Positions 1 to 8,669 of a stretch of 9,734 bases of DNA are shown piece after piece. The stretch is from Lachnospiraceae bacterium. Its GTDB lineage: Bacteria > Bacillota > Clostridia > Lachnospirales > Lachnospiraceae. The DNA lies in assembly GCA_017380975.1 (NCBI GenBank), contig JAFOCX010000037.1:1-9734 (forward strand), in the 5' to 3' direction. Each line of letters opens with the position of its first letter. The first letter of the stretch is position 1. A program made the position numbers and the translations under genes. The notes below the pieces were generated by a model that was not told where the DNA came from, did not search any database, and saw nothing but the letters and a program-made list of their open reading frames with translations.

Positions 1-968
1 ATCAATGCAATGGCTGCATAATCTCCGATCCCATCTGCCAGCTTTGCCGGAACGATCCTGCATACTTCTGCGGATCTCCGCAGAGCATTTCGACGGATTT
101 CTTCCCGGGCACTCGGAGCTAGCAAATGCTCCGCTCTCTGATAAATACTTCCGATCACGATCACTTCCGGATTTAAAATATCGATCAAAACGGAAAGACC
201 CTTTCCGAGAGCACGACCGCTTTCTCGATAAATCTCCTGTGCCAGGGAGTCGCCCTCCTGAGCTGCAATCGCCACTGTTTTTGCTGTCACGGATTCCATA
301 TCGGCTGCTGTCGGGCACCAGTTCGGAAGTGCATTCTGCTGGAGTGCTTCGGTCAGCTTCATCTTTGCCAGCTGAGCGATTCCTCCGCCGCTGCAAAAGC
401 CTTCCCAGGAACCTGCTTTTCCGTATCCGACCGGACCATAATCGAACAATCTCACATGTCCGACCTCTCCCGCCATATCGTTTGTTCCGCTGTACAGTTT
501 GCCATCTAAGATAAGTCCCGCTCCAAGACCCGTTCCAAACGTGAGAAATATCACATTTTTACAGCCTTTCGCAGCTCCGAATCTCCATTCTGCCACACCA
601 CAGGCGTTGGCGTCATTCTCCAGAACAACATTACAACCGTATTTTTCTTTTAAAATATCGCAGATGTGCACATCGTCCCAGCCCGGAAGATTCGGCGGAC
701 ACTGAATGATCCCGCGTTTGGAATCCAGAGGACCGCCACAGCTGATACCGATTCCGAGCAGTTCATCATCGGTGCCTGCATGAGACTCCAAAATCTCATC
801 AATACACTCGCAAAACAGCCCTATCATCTTCTTATGATCAAAAACATCCGTTTCAAATACTCGCTTCGTCAGAAAGTCATTTTTCGGATCCAGTGTCACA
901 CAAGACGGATCCGCGCTGACCACGGAACACTTCGTTCCACCGATATCAATACCAATTCCATATCTCAT
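1..968 (-). CDS. ROK-family sugar kinase (glucokinase-like), C-terminus cut by window edge
   Basis: Likely a cytoplasmic kinase that phosphorylates a hexose or amino sugar with ATP; the exact sugar cannot be read from the sequence. 322 codons are visible, close to the family's usual 300-320, so only a few residues should be missing. The N-terminal phosphate-binding loop is GIDIGGTK (residues 6-13). ENDAN (117-121) supplies the likely catalytic base D119. GTGLGAG (145-151) is the second phosphate loop, and GEVGH (167-171) places the ROK histidine at H171. No DNA-binding domain precedes the kinase, so this is an enzyme rather than a ROK repressor. The usual zinc motif CxCGxxGCxE appears as VGYGKAGSWE (180-189), with all three cysteines replaced. 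The ATG start at 968 follows AAAAGGGG at a good distance and has its own promoter. It lies downstream of the atp operon, behind that operon's terminator, and is probably a separate transcription unit. Confidence 0.9.
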   Translation of the reverse strand, partial: MRYGIGIDIGGTKCSVVSADPSCVTLDPKNDFLTKRVFETDVFDHKKMIGLFCECIDEILESHAGTDDELLGIGISCGGPLDSKRGIIQCPPNLPGWDDVHICDILKEKYGCNVVLENDANACGVAEWRFGAAKGCKNVIFLTFGTGLGAGLILDGKLYSGTNDMAGEVGHVRLFDYGPVGYGKAGSWEGFCSGGGIAQLAKMKLTEALQQNALPNWCPTAADMESVTAKTVAIAAQEGDSLAQEIYRESGRALGKGLSVLIDILNPEVIVIGSIYQRAEHLLAPSAREEIRRNALRRSAEVCRIVPAKLADGIGDYAAIAL

Positions 969-1002
969 ATTATGATTCCCCTTTTCATCAAAATCATATC
1001 TG

Positions 1003-1038
1003 TGATTTGATTATAACATTATCTTAAGAATTTTGTTC
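1003..1038 (-). promoter_or_regulatory. Extended -10 promoter for the ROK kinase
   Basis: On the minus strand TGTTATAAT (1018-1010) is a perfect extended -10 element. The -35 region at about 1038-1033 (GAACAA) is weak, which extended -10 promoters tolerate. Transcription would begin near 1003, giving a leader of about 35 nt that contains the AAAAGGGG ribosome binding site (985-978). The flanking stretch from about 1041 to 1122 is AT-rich with nothing else recognisable. Confidence 0.6.
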
Positions 1039-1040
1039 TT
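1026..1040. promoter_or_regulatory. Possible operator: inverted repeat over the ROK -35 region
   Basis: AAGAA and TTCTT form a perfect 5-bp inverted repeat around a 5-base centre (AAGAATTTTGTTCTT). It overlaps the -35 position of the kinase promoter, where a repressor could act. The arms are short and AT-rich, so chance is a real alternative, and no regulator gene is visible in the window. Confidence 0.25.
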
Positions 1041-1134
1041 TTTCTTCCTGTTTCGTTCTAATTATTTTCGAAACTTTATATTTGTTTTATACATTTTCCA
1101 TATTTTTGTCACATTTATACGTTATAATCATGTC

Positions 1135-1319
1135 ATAAGATCAAAGAGACCGATAGCGGCCGACGCGCAAGGCAAAGGCTGTCGGGCTCGACTAACAACA
1201 ATTCCAAGTGATTGGAATTTACATATATTGTAGTACAGCTACACATAAATCCCTTACATCCCCCTTTTAGTATTTGTGAAAAAAGAACCCCCGGTCAATC
1301 TGACCGAGGGTTCTTTTTT
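1135..1319 (+). ncRNA. Candidate small structured RNA between atpC and the ROK kinase
   Basis: No gene occupies this stretch, but the plus strand folds well by eye. Positions 1146-1157 pair with 1178-1189 in a 12-pair stem with one A-G mismatch and one U-G wobble. Positions 1200-1207 and 1212-1219 form a perfect 8-bp hairpin with loop GUGA, a GNRA-type tetraloop. Positions 1229-1233 and 1239-1243 form a third small hairpin. A CU-rich single-stranded part (1250-1268) follows, and the plus-strand side of the bidirectional terminator (1279-1319) would end the RNA. The U-G pair and the GNRA loop exist only on the plus strand (A-C and UCAC on the minus), which favours plus-strand transcription. 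TATAAT at 1123-1128 could be the -10 box; no good -35 is seen. I do not recognise a known RNA family or riboswitch. It could instead be an untranscribed intergenic repeat. Confidence 0.4.
1279..1319. terminator. Long bidirectional intrinsic terminator after atpC
   Basis: The arms AAAAAAGAACCC-CGGTCA and TGACCG-GGGTTCTTTTTT pair over about 19 positions with one C-A mismatch and a 3-base loop. Both strands end in a T-rich run: TTCTTTTTTC on the plus strand and the mirror-image run on the minus strand. It begins 5 bases beyond the atpC stop, so it ends the atp operon. It could equally end a plus-strand transcript coming from the ROK side. Confidence 0.9.
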
Positions 1320-1323
1320 CTTT

Positions 1324-1721
1324 TTATCTTCGAACATTCTTACGAACTAAAGCTCGTTTCAGTCTTGCTTTCGCAAGTTTCACCTCTGTATCTGTCGCGG
1401 ATTTGCTGGCAAGTATCGCCTGAGCCCTCTTCTCAGAAGCCTCTGCACGAGCCACATCAATCTCGTCTGCCCACTCAAATGTAGTCGGAACCAGATTTAC
1501 AGATCCGTTGATCACGGATACCATTCCGCCGATACAAGCTGCGCGTCTGCGCTGGCCATCGATCACGACGGTTGCCTCGCCCATACCGAGCGGGACCACA
1601 CAGTCTACGTGTTTAGCCATAATGCCCATATCTCCGGTCACAGTACGTACAGTCAGAGACTCTGCAATTCCGTCAAACTCCAGTCCGTCCGGTGTAACGA
1701 TTTTCAAAGGAAAACCAGTCA

Positions 1722-1722
<1 letters not shown>
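1324..1722 (-). CDS. atpC: F1Fo ATP synthase epsilon subunit
   Basis: Central-stalk subunit that links gamma to the c ring and commonly acts as an inhibitor of ATP hydrolysis. The 132 residues match the usual 130-140. The N-terminal beta-sandwich (about 1-84) includes the family's GDMGIMAKH segment (30-38). The C-terminal helical hairpin (about 86-130) contains IDVARA (88-93), matching the I/L-D-x-x-R-A pattern known from ATP-binding epsilon subunits of Bacillus type, and a basic second helix around R120-R128. The ATG shares its A with the atpD stop (TAATG), so the two genes are probably translationally coupled. It is the last gene of the operon. Confidence 0.96.
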
Positions 1723-3134
<1,412 letters not shown>

Positions 3135-3159
3135 TTAAACTGAATTGCCCGGTCAGACA

Positions 3160-4005
3160 TTACTGACCTGCAACAATCTCTGTAATTTCCTGAGTAATTG
3201 CAGCCTGACGTGCACGGTTGAACTTAAGGCTCAGATCAGCGATCATATCGTCAGCGTTCTGAGTCGCAGAATCCATTGCGGACTGTCTTGCTGCCTGCTC
3301 TGATGCACGGCTCTCGCAGAGCGCGCCGTACAGAACACCTCCCAGATATTCCGGGATAATTGTTTCAAATACTTCCTCACAGCTCGGCTCATACATAATG
3401 TCGGATTTTCTGGTATCCGCCGGGATATCATCACGGCGTACAAGCGGAAGAAGCTGTAAGCTTTCCGGATTCTGTGATAAAACAGATACAAAACGGGTGT
3501 ATGTCACGTAAACGCGATCAAATTCACCTGCCAGGTATCGTTTACACAGGTCCTTTGCTACCGTAAAGCAGTCACCCAGTGACATCTCCTCAGCGTCCGC
3601 ATAGGTCGCTGACAGCATCGTAACCTCTTTGGATTTAAAGTAATCCACAGTCTTCTTACCGATCGGAAGAACACTGGATTCCTGACCTGCCATCTTGGAA
3701 ACAGCCAGTTTCAGTACATTACTGTTGTAGCCGCCCGCAAGACCACGGTCACCGGAGATCACGATGTGAGCTTCTTTCTTTCCGCCTCTGTCTACCAGAT
3801 ACGGAGAAGAAAGGTCACTGTTGGACTCTGCGATCTCATGGATCGCTGCATATAAGATTTCAAAATAAGGACGAGAGGAAGTTACCTGAGCCTGGGCACG
3901 GCGCAGTTTGGAAGCCGCTACCATCTGCATTGCCTTGGTAATCTGCCTTGTGCTTTCCATGCTCCGGATTCGGTTTTTGATTTCCTTAGTGGAAACACCA
4001 GCCAT
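3160..4005 (-). CDS. atpG: F1Fo ATP synthase gamma subunit (rotor shaft)
   Basis: Forms the rotating coiled-coil shaft inside the alpha3beta3 head. The 281 residues are typical. The N-terminal helix carries the conserved TKEIKNRIRSMESTRQITKA segment (6-25). The central domain has SGDRGLAGGYNSN (84-96). The C-terminal helix with NRARQAAITQEITEI completes the coiled coil. The start follows a strong GGAGGAGGAG ribosome binding site in the 15-base gap after atpA. No insertion of the plant or cyanobacterial type is seen. Confidence 0.98.
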   Translation of the reverse strand: MAGVSTKEIKNRIRSMESTRQITKAMQMVAASKLRRAQAQVTSSRPYFEILYAAIHEIAESNSDLSSPYLVDRGGKKEAHIVISGDRGLAGGYNSNVLKLAVSKMAGQESSVLPIGKKTVDYFKSKEVTMLSATYADAEEMSLGDCFTVAKDLCKRYLAGEFDRVYVTYTRFVSVLSQNPESLQLLPLVRRDDIPADTRKSDIMYEPSCEEVFETIIPEYLGGVLYGALCESRASEQAARQSAMDSATQNADDMIADLSLKFNRARQAAITQEITEIVAGQ

Positions 4006-4020
4006 ACTGCTCCTCCTCCC

Positions 4021-5532
4021 TTATTCTGTCACGAATTCTTTCAGTACTTCATTCAGTGCATTCTTTAAGATTTCTTCAGAAGCCTTCTCCATCTTACCTG
4101 TTGTACGGATCTCAGCCAGTGCTTCTGCACCGTTGTTGTCCATAAACTCACGAAGACGGATCTCGAACTCCGGAATCTGATCAACATCCAGTTTGTTCAG
4201 ATATCCGTTTGTTACTGCATAGAAAATGCAAACCTGATGCGCTACCTCTACCGGCGCATTGTTCTTCTGTTTCAGAACCGCAACGATTCTCTCACCAAGA
4301 GCAAGACGAGCCTTTGTATCTGCATCCAGATCGGAACCGAACTGTGCGAAGCTCTGAAGCTCTCTGTACTGAGAATACAGAAGTTTTAAGGAACCGGATA
4401 CTTTCTTCATCGCCTTGATCTGCGCTGCACCGCCAACTCGGGATACGGAGATACCCGGGTTAACCGCCGGCATGATACCGGAGTTGAAGAGCTCAGACTC
4501 AAGGAAGATCTGACCGTCTGTAATGGAGATAACGTTGGTCGGGATATACGCGGATACGTCTCCGGCCTGTGTCTCGATGATCGGAAGAGCTGTAAGGCTT
4601 CCGCCACCCTTTTCTGCGGACAGCTGAGCTGCACGCTCTAAGAGTCTGGAGTGAAGGTAGAATACATCACCCGGATAAGCCTCACGTCCCGGCGGACGGC
4701 GGATCAAAAGAGAAATTGCACGGTATGCTACCGCATGTTTACTTAAATCATCGTAAATAACTAATACATCTTTACCCTGGTGCATGAAGTGCTCACCCAT
4801 TGTACAGCCTGTGTACGGAGCGATGTACTGCATCGGAGCAAGTTCGGATGCTGTCGCGGATACAACGATTGTGTAATCCATAGCGCCTGCATTTGTAAGG
4901 TTTTCTACGATACCTGCAACAGTGGAACGTTTCTGACCGATGGCAACGTAAATACAGATTACGTCTTTGCCCTTCTGGTTGATAATTGTGTCTGTTGCGA
5001 TAGTTGTTTTACCGGTCTGACGGTCACCGATGATAAGCTCACGCTGACCACGGCCGATCGGGATCATAGAGTCGATGGCCTTGATACCTGTCTGTAACGG
5101 CACGTTTACCGGTTCTCTGTCAATGATACCCGGAGCCGGCATCTCGATCGGGCGGAATCCTTCGGATTCGATCATACCCTTGCCATCGATCGGCTCACCA
5201 AGAGCATCTACTACACGGCCGATCAGTTTCTCACCTACCGGAACGGATACAACGCGTCCGGTACGTTTTACTGTATCGCCTTCTTTAATACCATTGTCAG
5301 TACCTAAAACTACGATGGAAACTGTATTTTCTTCCAGGTTCTGTGCAAGACCGTAAGAGCCGTTCGGGAATTCCACAAGCTCGCCGGCTACACATTTGTC
5401 AAGACCGGAAACTCTTGCGATACCGTCACCTACGAGGATAACGATACCTGTCTCGCTTGTCTCAAGCTTATTTTCGTAGTTCTTGATCTGACTGCGGATA
5501 ATTTTGGTAATTTCTTCAGATCTTAATTCCAT
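4021..5532 (-). CDS. atpA: F1Fo ATP synthase alpha subunit
   Basis: Regulatory nucleotide-binding subunit of the F1 head; it supplies the arginine finger to the beta active site. It has 503 residues, the usual size. The N-terminal segment (1-25), which contacts delta and the peripheral stalk, is followed by the beta-barrel. The Walker A loop GDRQTGKT is at 169-176, and the strand with VIYDD is at 258-262. [14 protein letters not shown] (355-368) carries the arginine finger R365. A weak AGGGA ribosome binding site lies 6 bases upstream of the ATG. It lies 21 bases after atpH and 15 bases before atpG. Confidence 0.99.
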   Translation of the reverse strand: MELRSEEITKIIRSQIKNYENKLETSETGIVILVGDGIARVSGLDKCVAGELVEFPNGSYGLAQNLEENTVSIVVLGTDNGIKEGDTVKRTGRVVSVPVGEKLIGRVVDALGEPIDGKGMIESEGFRPIEMPAPGIIDREPVNVPLQTGIKAIDSMIPIGRGQRELIIGDRQTGKTTIATDTIINQKGKDVICIYVAIGQKRSTVAGIVENLTNAGAMDYTIVVSATASELAPMQYIAPYTGCTMGEHFMHQGKDVLVIYDDLSKHAVAYRAISLLIRRPPGREAYPGDVFYLHSRLLERAAQLSAEKGGGSLTALPIIETQAGDVSAYIPTNVISITDGQIFLESELFNSGIMPAVNPGISVSRVGGAAQIKAMKKVSGSLKLLYSQYRELQSFAQFGSDLDADTKARLALGERIVAVLKQKNNAPVEVAHQVCIFYAVTNGYLNKLDVDQIPEFEIRLREFMDNNGAEALAEIRTTGKMEKASEEILKNALNEVLKEFVTE

Positions 5533-5553
5533 TTACTGTCCCTGCTTTCTAGC

Positions 5554-6093
5554 TTATAGTACGGTATTTTTCAGCAGGCCGCCAATGGCTTCCAGCCGGT
5601 GTGCTACCGTATCGTCCAGGCGTTTTCCGTCAAAGTCCAGACGCACACCGCCAATACAATCAGCATCTACCTGATTTTCAATCATAATTGTCTTACCCGT
5701 AATACCGGATAATTTCTTTGCCAGCTTCTCAGTCTGCTCTTTTGTCAGCGGGATCGCTGTCACTGCCTTAACCGGCAGAATGCCATGGTCCTCATTGTAC
5801 TGGGACTCATACATCTCGCAGCACTCAAAAAACTGACGTGCATAGCCCTTCTCTGTAAGAATCTTCAGGAAATTCAATACATACGGCTGCACCTTTCCAC
5901 GGAGACTGTCGTCCACGATCTTGCAGCGTTCATCTTTGGAAAGATTTGCTGCCGCAAGCAGACGCAGAAACTCCGGCTCCTCGGAAAAACTTTCCCTCAG
6001 AACCTTTAATTCTTCTAAGACAACACTGCTGAGTCCCTCATCTTTTGCAAGGGAATACAGTGCCTGTCCGTAAACATTTCCGACTTGGGTCAT
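5554..6093 (-). CDS. atpH: F1Fo ATP synthase delta subunit (peripheral stalk cap)
   Basis: Sits on top of F1 and joins the alpha N-termini to the b stalk, as part of the stator. The 179 residues are normal for the family. The N-terminal helical domain begins with VGNVYGQALYSLAKDEGL (4-21), typical of delta/OSCP. The C-terminal part has the DADCIGGVRL segment followed by FDGKRLDDTVAHRL, the conserved end of the family. The start lies 3 bases after the atpF stop, with a G-rich stretch (GGGGGA) at the end of atpF as ribosome binding site, so the two stator genes are probably translated together. Confidence 0.96.
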   Translation of the reverse strand: MTQVGNVYGQALYSLAKDEGLSSVVLEELKVLRESFSEEPEFLRLLAAANLSKDERCKIVDDSLRGKVQPYVLNFLKILTEKGYARQFFECCEMYESQYNEDHGILPVKAVTAIPLTKEQTEKLAKKLSGITGKTIMIENQVDADCIGGVRLDFDGKRLDDTVAHRLEAIGGLLKNTVL

Positions 6094-6096
6094 GGA

Positions 6097-6591
6097 TTAG
6101 TCCCCCAATTCATTAATGAATTCATCTACCAGCTTCGCCTGATCCACGTCATTTAACTCACGGCCAACAACCTTCTCTGCGATCGCCATAGCAAGTTCAG
6201 AGATCTCGTTCTTAGCATCGTTGAGTGCTTTCTTTTTCTCCTGAGCGATATCAGCTGCTGCCTTGTCAAGGATTGCTCTCGCCTCAGCATTTGCCTGGCT
6301 GATAATCTCATCCTGACGGTTCTGACCTCTCGCTACAGCATCCTTCACCATACGGTCGCTTGTCTGCTGAGCCTGAGCCAGTTTCTCTTTATACTCGTTC
6401 TCGAGTGCCTGTGCACTTTCTTTTGCTGCACCGGCTGCATCATACATGGCATCGATCTCTTTCTGGCGGCTGTCGATCATATTTTTTACCGGCACAAATA
6501 AGAATTTCTTCGCAACAAAGAAAATCGCCAGTGTATTCATCAATACGAAAAACGCAGTCCAGAAATTAATCCCAATAAAACTCTCAAACAC
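6097..6591 (-). CDS. atpF: F1Fo ATP synthase b subunit (peripheral stalk), GTG start
   Basis: Membrane-anchored stator rod that holds the alpha3beta3 head against rotation. The 164 residues are typical. One N-terminal membrane helix (about 8-30, rich in F, L, A and V) is followed by FVPVKNMIDSRQKEI, the usual hinge. A long charged, alanine-rich coiled coil (about 38-145) then leads to the delta-binding C-terminus. The start codon is GTG at 6591, with AGGAG 9 bases upstream. There is only one b-type gene, so the stalk is presumably a b homodimer rather than the b/b' pair of phototrophs. Confidence 0.96.
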   Translation of the reverse strand: MFESFIGINFWTAFFVLMNTLAIFFVAKKFLFVPVKNMIDSRQKEIDAMYDAAGAAKESAQALENEYKEKLAQAQQTSDRMVKDAVARGQNRQDEIISQANAEARAILDKAAADIAQEKKKALNDAKNEISELAMAIAEKVVGRELNDVDQAKLVDEFINELGD

Positions 6592-6633
6592 TTTGTTTCA
6601 CTCCTCTCTGTGGGATACGGAAAAAAGCGCTGA

Positions 6634-6926
<293 letters not shown>

Positions 6927-6929
6927 ATC

Positions 6930-7823
6930 CTACGCTTCCACTTCATCGCTCGGTCCCGGAAGAGAGCCGGAGATGTATACCATGGATAACAGCGTAAATA
7001 CCAGCGCCTGTACAAATCCGGAGAAAATATCAAAGTAACAGGAAAGTACCGCCGGAATACCGAAGGAAAGGATCGGAATACCGGATAAAATTCCCATTGC
7101 CTGAAGAATACCGAACAGACCAAGCACAAAGCTGACAGCACCAAAGATCTTGAACACTAACTTATCTTTCTTTACGATCCAGAGCGCTGCTCCTGCCGCC
7201 ATCAGAATTGCTCCTACCAGCCAGCCCTGGGACGCGATCAGCCCAAGAACCAGGGAAGACAACATACTGAAAGCAGTATAAATGATAGAGTTGATAACAC
7301 CGCCGCCTGCGATATTACCAAAATGACGGAACGCCATGGAAATCGGCTGTGCGATCTCACTGATAACGTTCATCGGTGTCATGACTGCGATCGGCTGTGC
7401 AAAACCTTTCAGCCAGCCCACTACACCATTGTGTTTAATGTTGTTGTACCAGATGATTACAGATACCATCAACGCCCATACAAGTGTACAGCTAAGATCC
7501 GCTGTTGCGGAACGTAAGAAACCTGTCAGACCGATCAAACTGCCGCACGCACTGCAAAGGAAAATCGTTCCCATGAGCGGCGCCCAGTCCGCATTGTGTG
7601 CGCCCATCGCACTGATCGTCAGATCATAGATCAGACCGACACCCTTCTCGACAAGTACCTGAACACCTGTCGGTCGCTTCTGCAGATTCTTGCCCAACTT
7701 GATACAAGCTGTGATCAGGAGGATCGTAACGATCCACGAAGACACCGCTGTCTGCGTGATCGGAATTCCGCCTAAGATCGGGATTGTAAAATAGACAAAT
7801 GCACCATCAACACTTATGTTCAT
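6930..7823 (-). CDS. atpB: F1Fo ATP synthase a subunit with extra hydrophobic segment
   Basis: Membrane stator subunit that forms the two half-channels and faces the c ring. The catalytic arginine is R166 in ISMAFRHFGN (161-170). The preceding helix and loop have the family's TADLSCTL segment (107-114) and PMNVISEIAQPIS (150-162). The last helix begins at YFDIFSGFVQALVF (263-276), with Q272 at the place of E. coli Q252. The length of 297 is above the usual 220-270: about 93 residues separate FGN from YFD, including two extra hydrophobic stretches (about 201-217 and 222-247) joined by VKKDK. The position matching E. coli E219 is G175. It starts 6 bases after atpI with a modest ribosome binding site. 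Confidence 0.96.
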   Translation of the reverse strand: MNISVDGAFVYFTIPILGGIPITQTAVSSWIVTILLITACIKLGKNLQKRPTGVQVLVEKGVGLIYDLTISAMGAHNADWAPLMGTIFLCSACGSLIGLTGFLRSATADLSCTLVWALMVSVIIWYNNIKHNGVVGWLKGFAQPIAVMTPMNVISEIAQPISMAFRHFGNIAGGGVINSIIYTAFSMLSSLVLGLIASQGWLVGAILMAAGAALWIVKKDKLVFKIFGAVSFVLGLFGILQAMGILSGIPILSFGIPAVLSCYFDIFSGFVQALVFTLLSMVYISGSLPGPSDEVEA

Positions 7824-7829
7824 GCTTTC

Positions 7830-8225
7830 TTAATCACCTGCCTTTCTAAAAAATTCAGCTACCGTAATGGTAGGGCGAACCATTACAAACGGAATGACCA
7901 TCGAAAGAGGATCACAAAGCCCGCTCTTTGCAAATGCGATCAAAATAATAAAGATCGCCAGCATACGAGTCATCATAAAACTCTGCACCAGTTTTTTTCC
8001 GCCCTTCACATCCTGATTCATCGCTCTTTCTGCCGCCATATCTGCGGACACAGCCATAAAAAAGAAATTCAGAACAGAAACAACTGCTCCTACGATACCG
8101 CCAAGCAGTACTGTCCGATCGAAATGACCGAGCAGGGCATAAATTCCCCACATAGCAGCCACGCCGATACACTCTCCGATCGCAATGATCCTGGTTTCCT
8201 TGAGAACAAATTTACGAACAGACAT
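7830..8225 (-). CDS. atpI: ATP synthase accessory protein I
   Basis: Small integral membrane protein of the ATP synthase I-chain family. Family members help assemble the c ring, as shown for Na+-type enzymes, but are not part of the finished motor. The 131 residues show four hydrophobic stretches (about 12-33, 39-60, 82-101 and 105-121). The polar loop between the second and third contains AERAMNQDVKGGKK, and NFFFMAVSADMA (53-64) matches the family's conserved second-helix end. GGAGGAG lies immediately upstream of the ATG. It sits 15 bases after the AtpZ-like gene and 6 bases before atpB, the classical place for this gene. The family diverges fast, so the call rests on position as well as sequence. 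Confidence 0.85.
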   Translation of the reverse strand: MSVRKFVLKETRIIAIGECIGVAAMWGIYALLGHFDRTVLLGGIVGAVVSVLNFFFMAVSADMAAERAMNQDVKGGKKLVQSFMMTRMLAIFIILIAFAKSGLCDPLSMVIPFVMVRPTITVAEFFRKAGD

Positions 8226-8240
8226 AAATCTCCTCCGGCA

Positions 8241-8501
8241 TCAGTTATGATCATTAAAAAATACAGACGGAGCGTCTTTCTTCTTATTGTGCATCTCACT
8301 GAGGATTTTCATACTCTGTACAAATCCATGAACTGCACAATACATACCAATAAAGATTCCAACGAAAATAACCCAGATACCCAGTTCCAATGTCTGTCTG
8401 ATCCAGATCGATACCCAAATGAATCCGATCAGCGGAAACGCCACCGAAAGGCCAAGCTGGGTCAGCCATACAAGTAAACTCAGTTCTTTCAGAGTTATCA
8501 T
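8241..8501 (-). CDS. AtpZ/AtpI-family two-helix membrane protein, first gene of the operon
   Basis: Small protein of about 86 residues with two clear membrane helices (about 12-31 and 38-59 counted from the ATG at 8501) and a short polar C-terminal tail with KKK. Its position and form fit the AtpZ-like putative F0F1-ATPase subunit family, members of which have been linked to Mg2+/Ca2+ transport in Bacillus; function here is unproven. The start is uncertain. A TTG at 8519 is in frame but lies at or before the predicted transcription start. The ATG at 8501 directly abuts the only good ribosome binding site, AAAGGAG (8508-8502), which is too close. A CTG at 8492 lies 9 bases after it, the ideal distance. 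I give the ATG as a conservative choice. Confidence 0.75.
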   Translation of the reverse strand: MITLKELSLLVWLTQLGLSVAFPLIGFIWVSIWIRQTLELGIWVIFVGIFIGMYCAVHGFVQSMKILSEMHNKKKDAPSVFFNDHN

Positions 8502-8515
8502 CTCCTTTGCATTTT

Positions 8516-8551
8516 TCAATCAATTATACACTAAGAAATGTGTTCCGACAA
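8516..8551 (-). promoter_or_regulatory. Sigma-A-type promoter of the atp operon
   Basis: On the minus strand TTGTCG (8551-8546) and TATAAT (8528-8523) are separated by exactly 17 bases, a good housekeeping promoter. Transcription would start near 8516, only about 8 bases before the AAAGGAG ribosome binding site, so the leader is very short. It lies between the upstream peptidase terminator and the first atp gene, as expected for the main operon promoter. Confidence 0.7.
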
Positions 8552-8619
8552 TCGTTTCTTCATGGAATCCTGTCACATTTCATAAGTATTTTATGGAAAC
8601 CTTAACATTTTTCCGATTC

Positions 8620-8652
8620 AAAAAAACCGCCCCGGAACATCCGGAGCGGTTT
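8620..8652 (-). terminator. Intrinsic terminator after the M20 peptidase
   Basis: On the minus strand AAACCGCTCCGGA and TCCGGGGCGGTTT form a 13-bp stem with one G-U pair and a 3-base loop, followed by a run of seven T. It begins 17 bases after the peptidase stop codon. The plus strand lacks a comparable T run, so it works in one direction only. It separates the peptidase from the atp operon. Confidence 0.9.
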
Positions 8653-8669
8653 CACTATCTTATACGATA

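Noticed and set aside
5..514. Plus-strand open frame of 169 codons at the window start
   Set aside because: It is the reverse shadow of the ROK kinase, whose motifs are clear on the minus strand; the shadow shows no domain and is rich in Arg, Ser, Leu and Pro.
1106..1128. TTGTCA followed by TATAAT as a full promoter for the candidate RNA
   Set aside because: The two boxes are only 11 bases apart, too close for a sigma-A promoter; only the -10 box is kept as weak support.
1033..1233. Plus-strand open frame of 66 codons in the intergenic region
   Set aside because: No ribosome binding site, a composition that simply mirrors T-rich DNA, and overlap with the structured stretch; not credible as a gene.
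8502..8519. TTG at 8519 as start of the AtpZ-like gene
   Set aside because: It has no ribosome binding site, and the predicted transcript would start at or beyond this codon.
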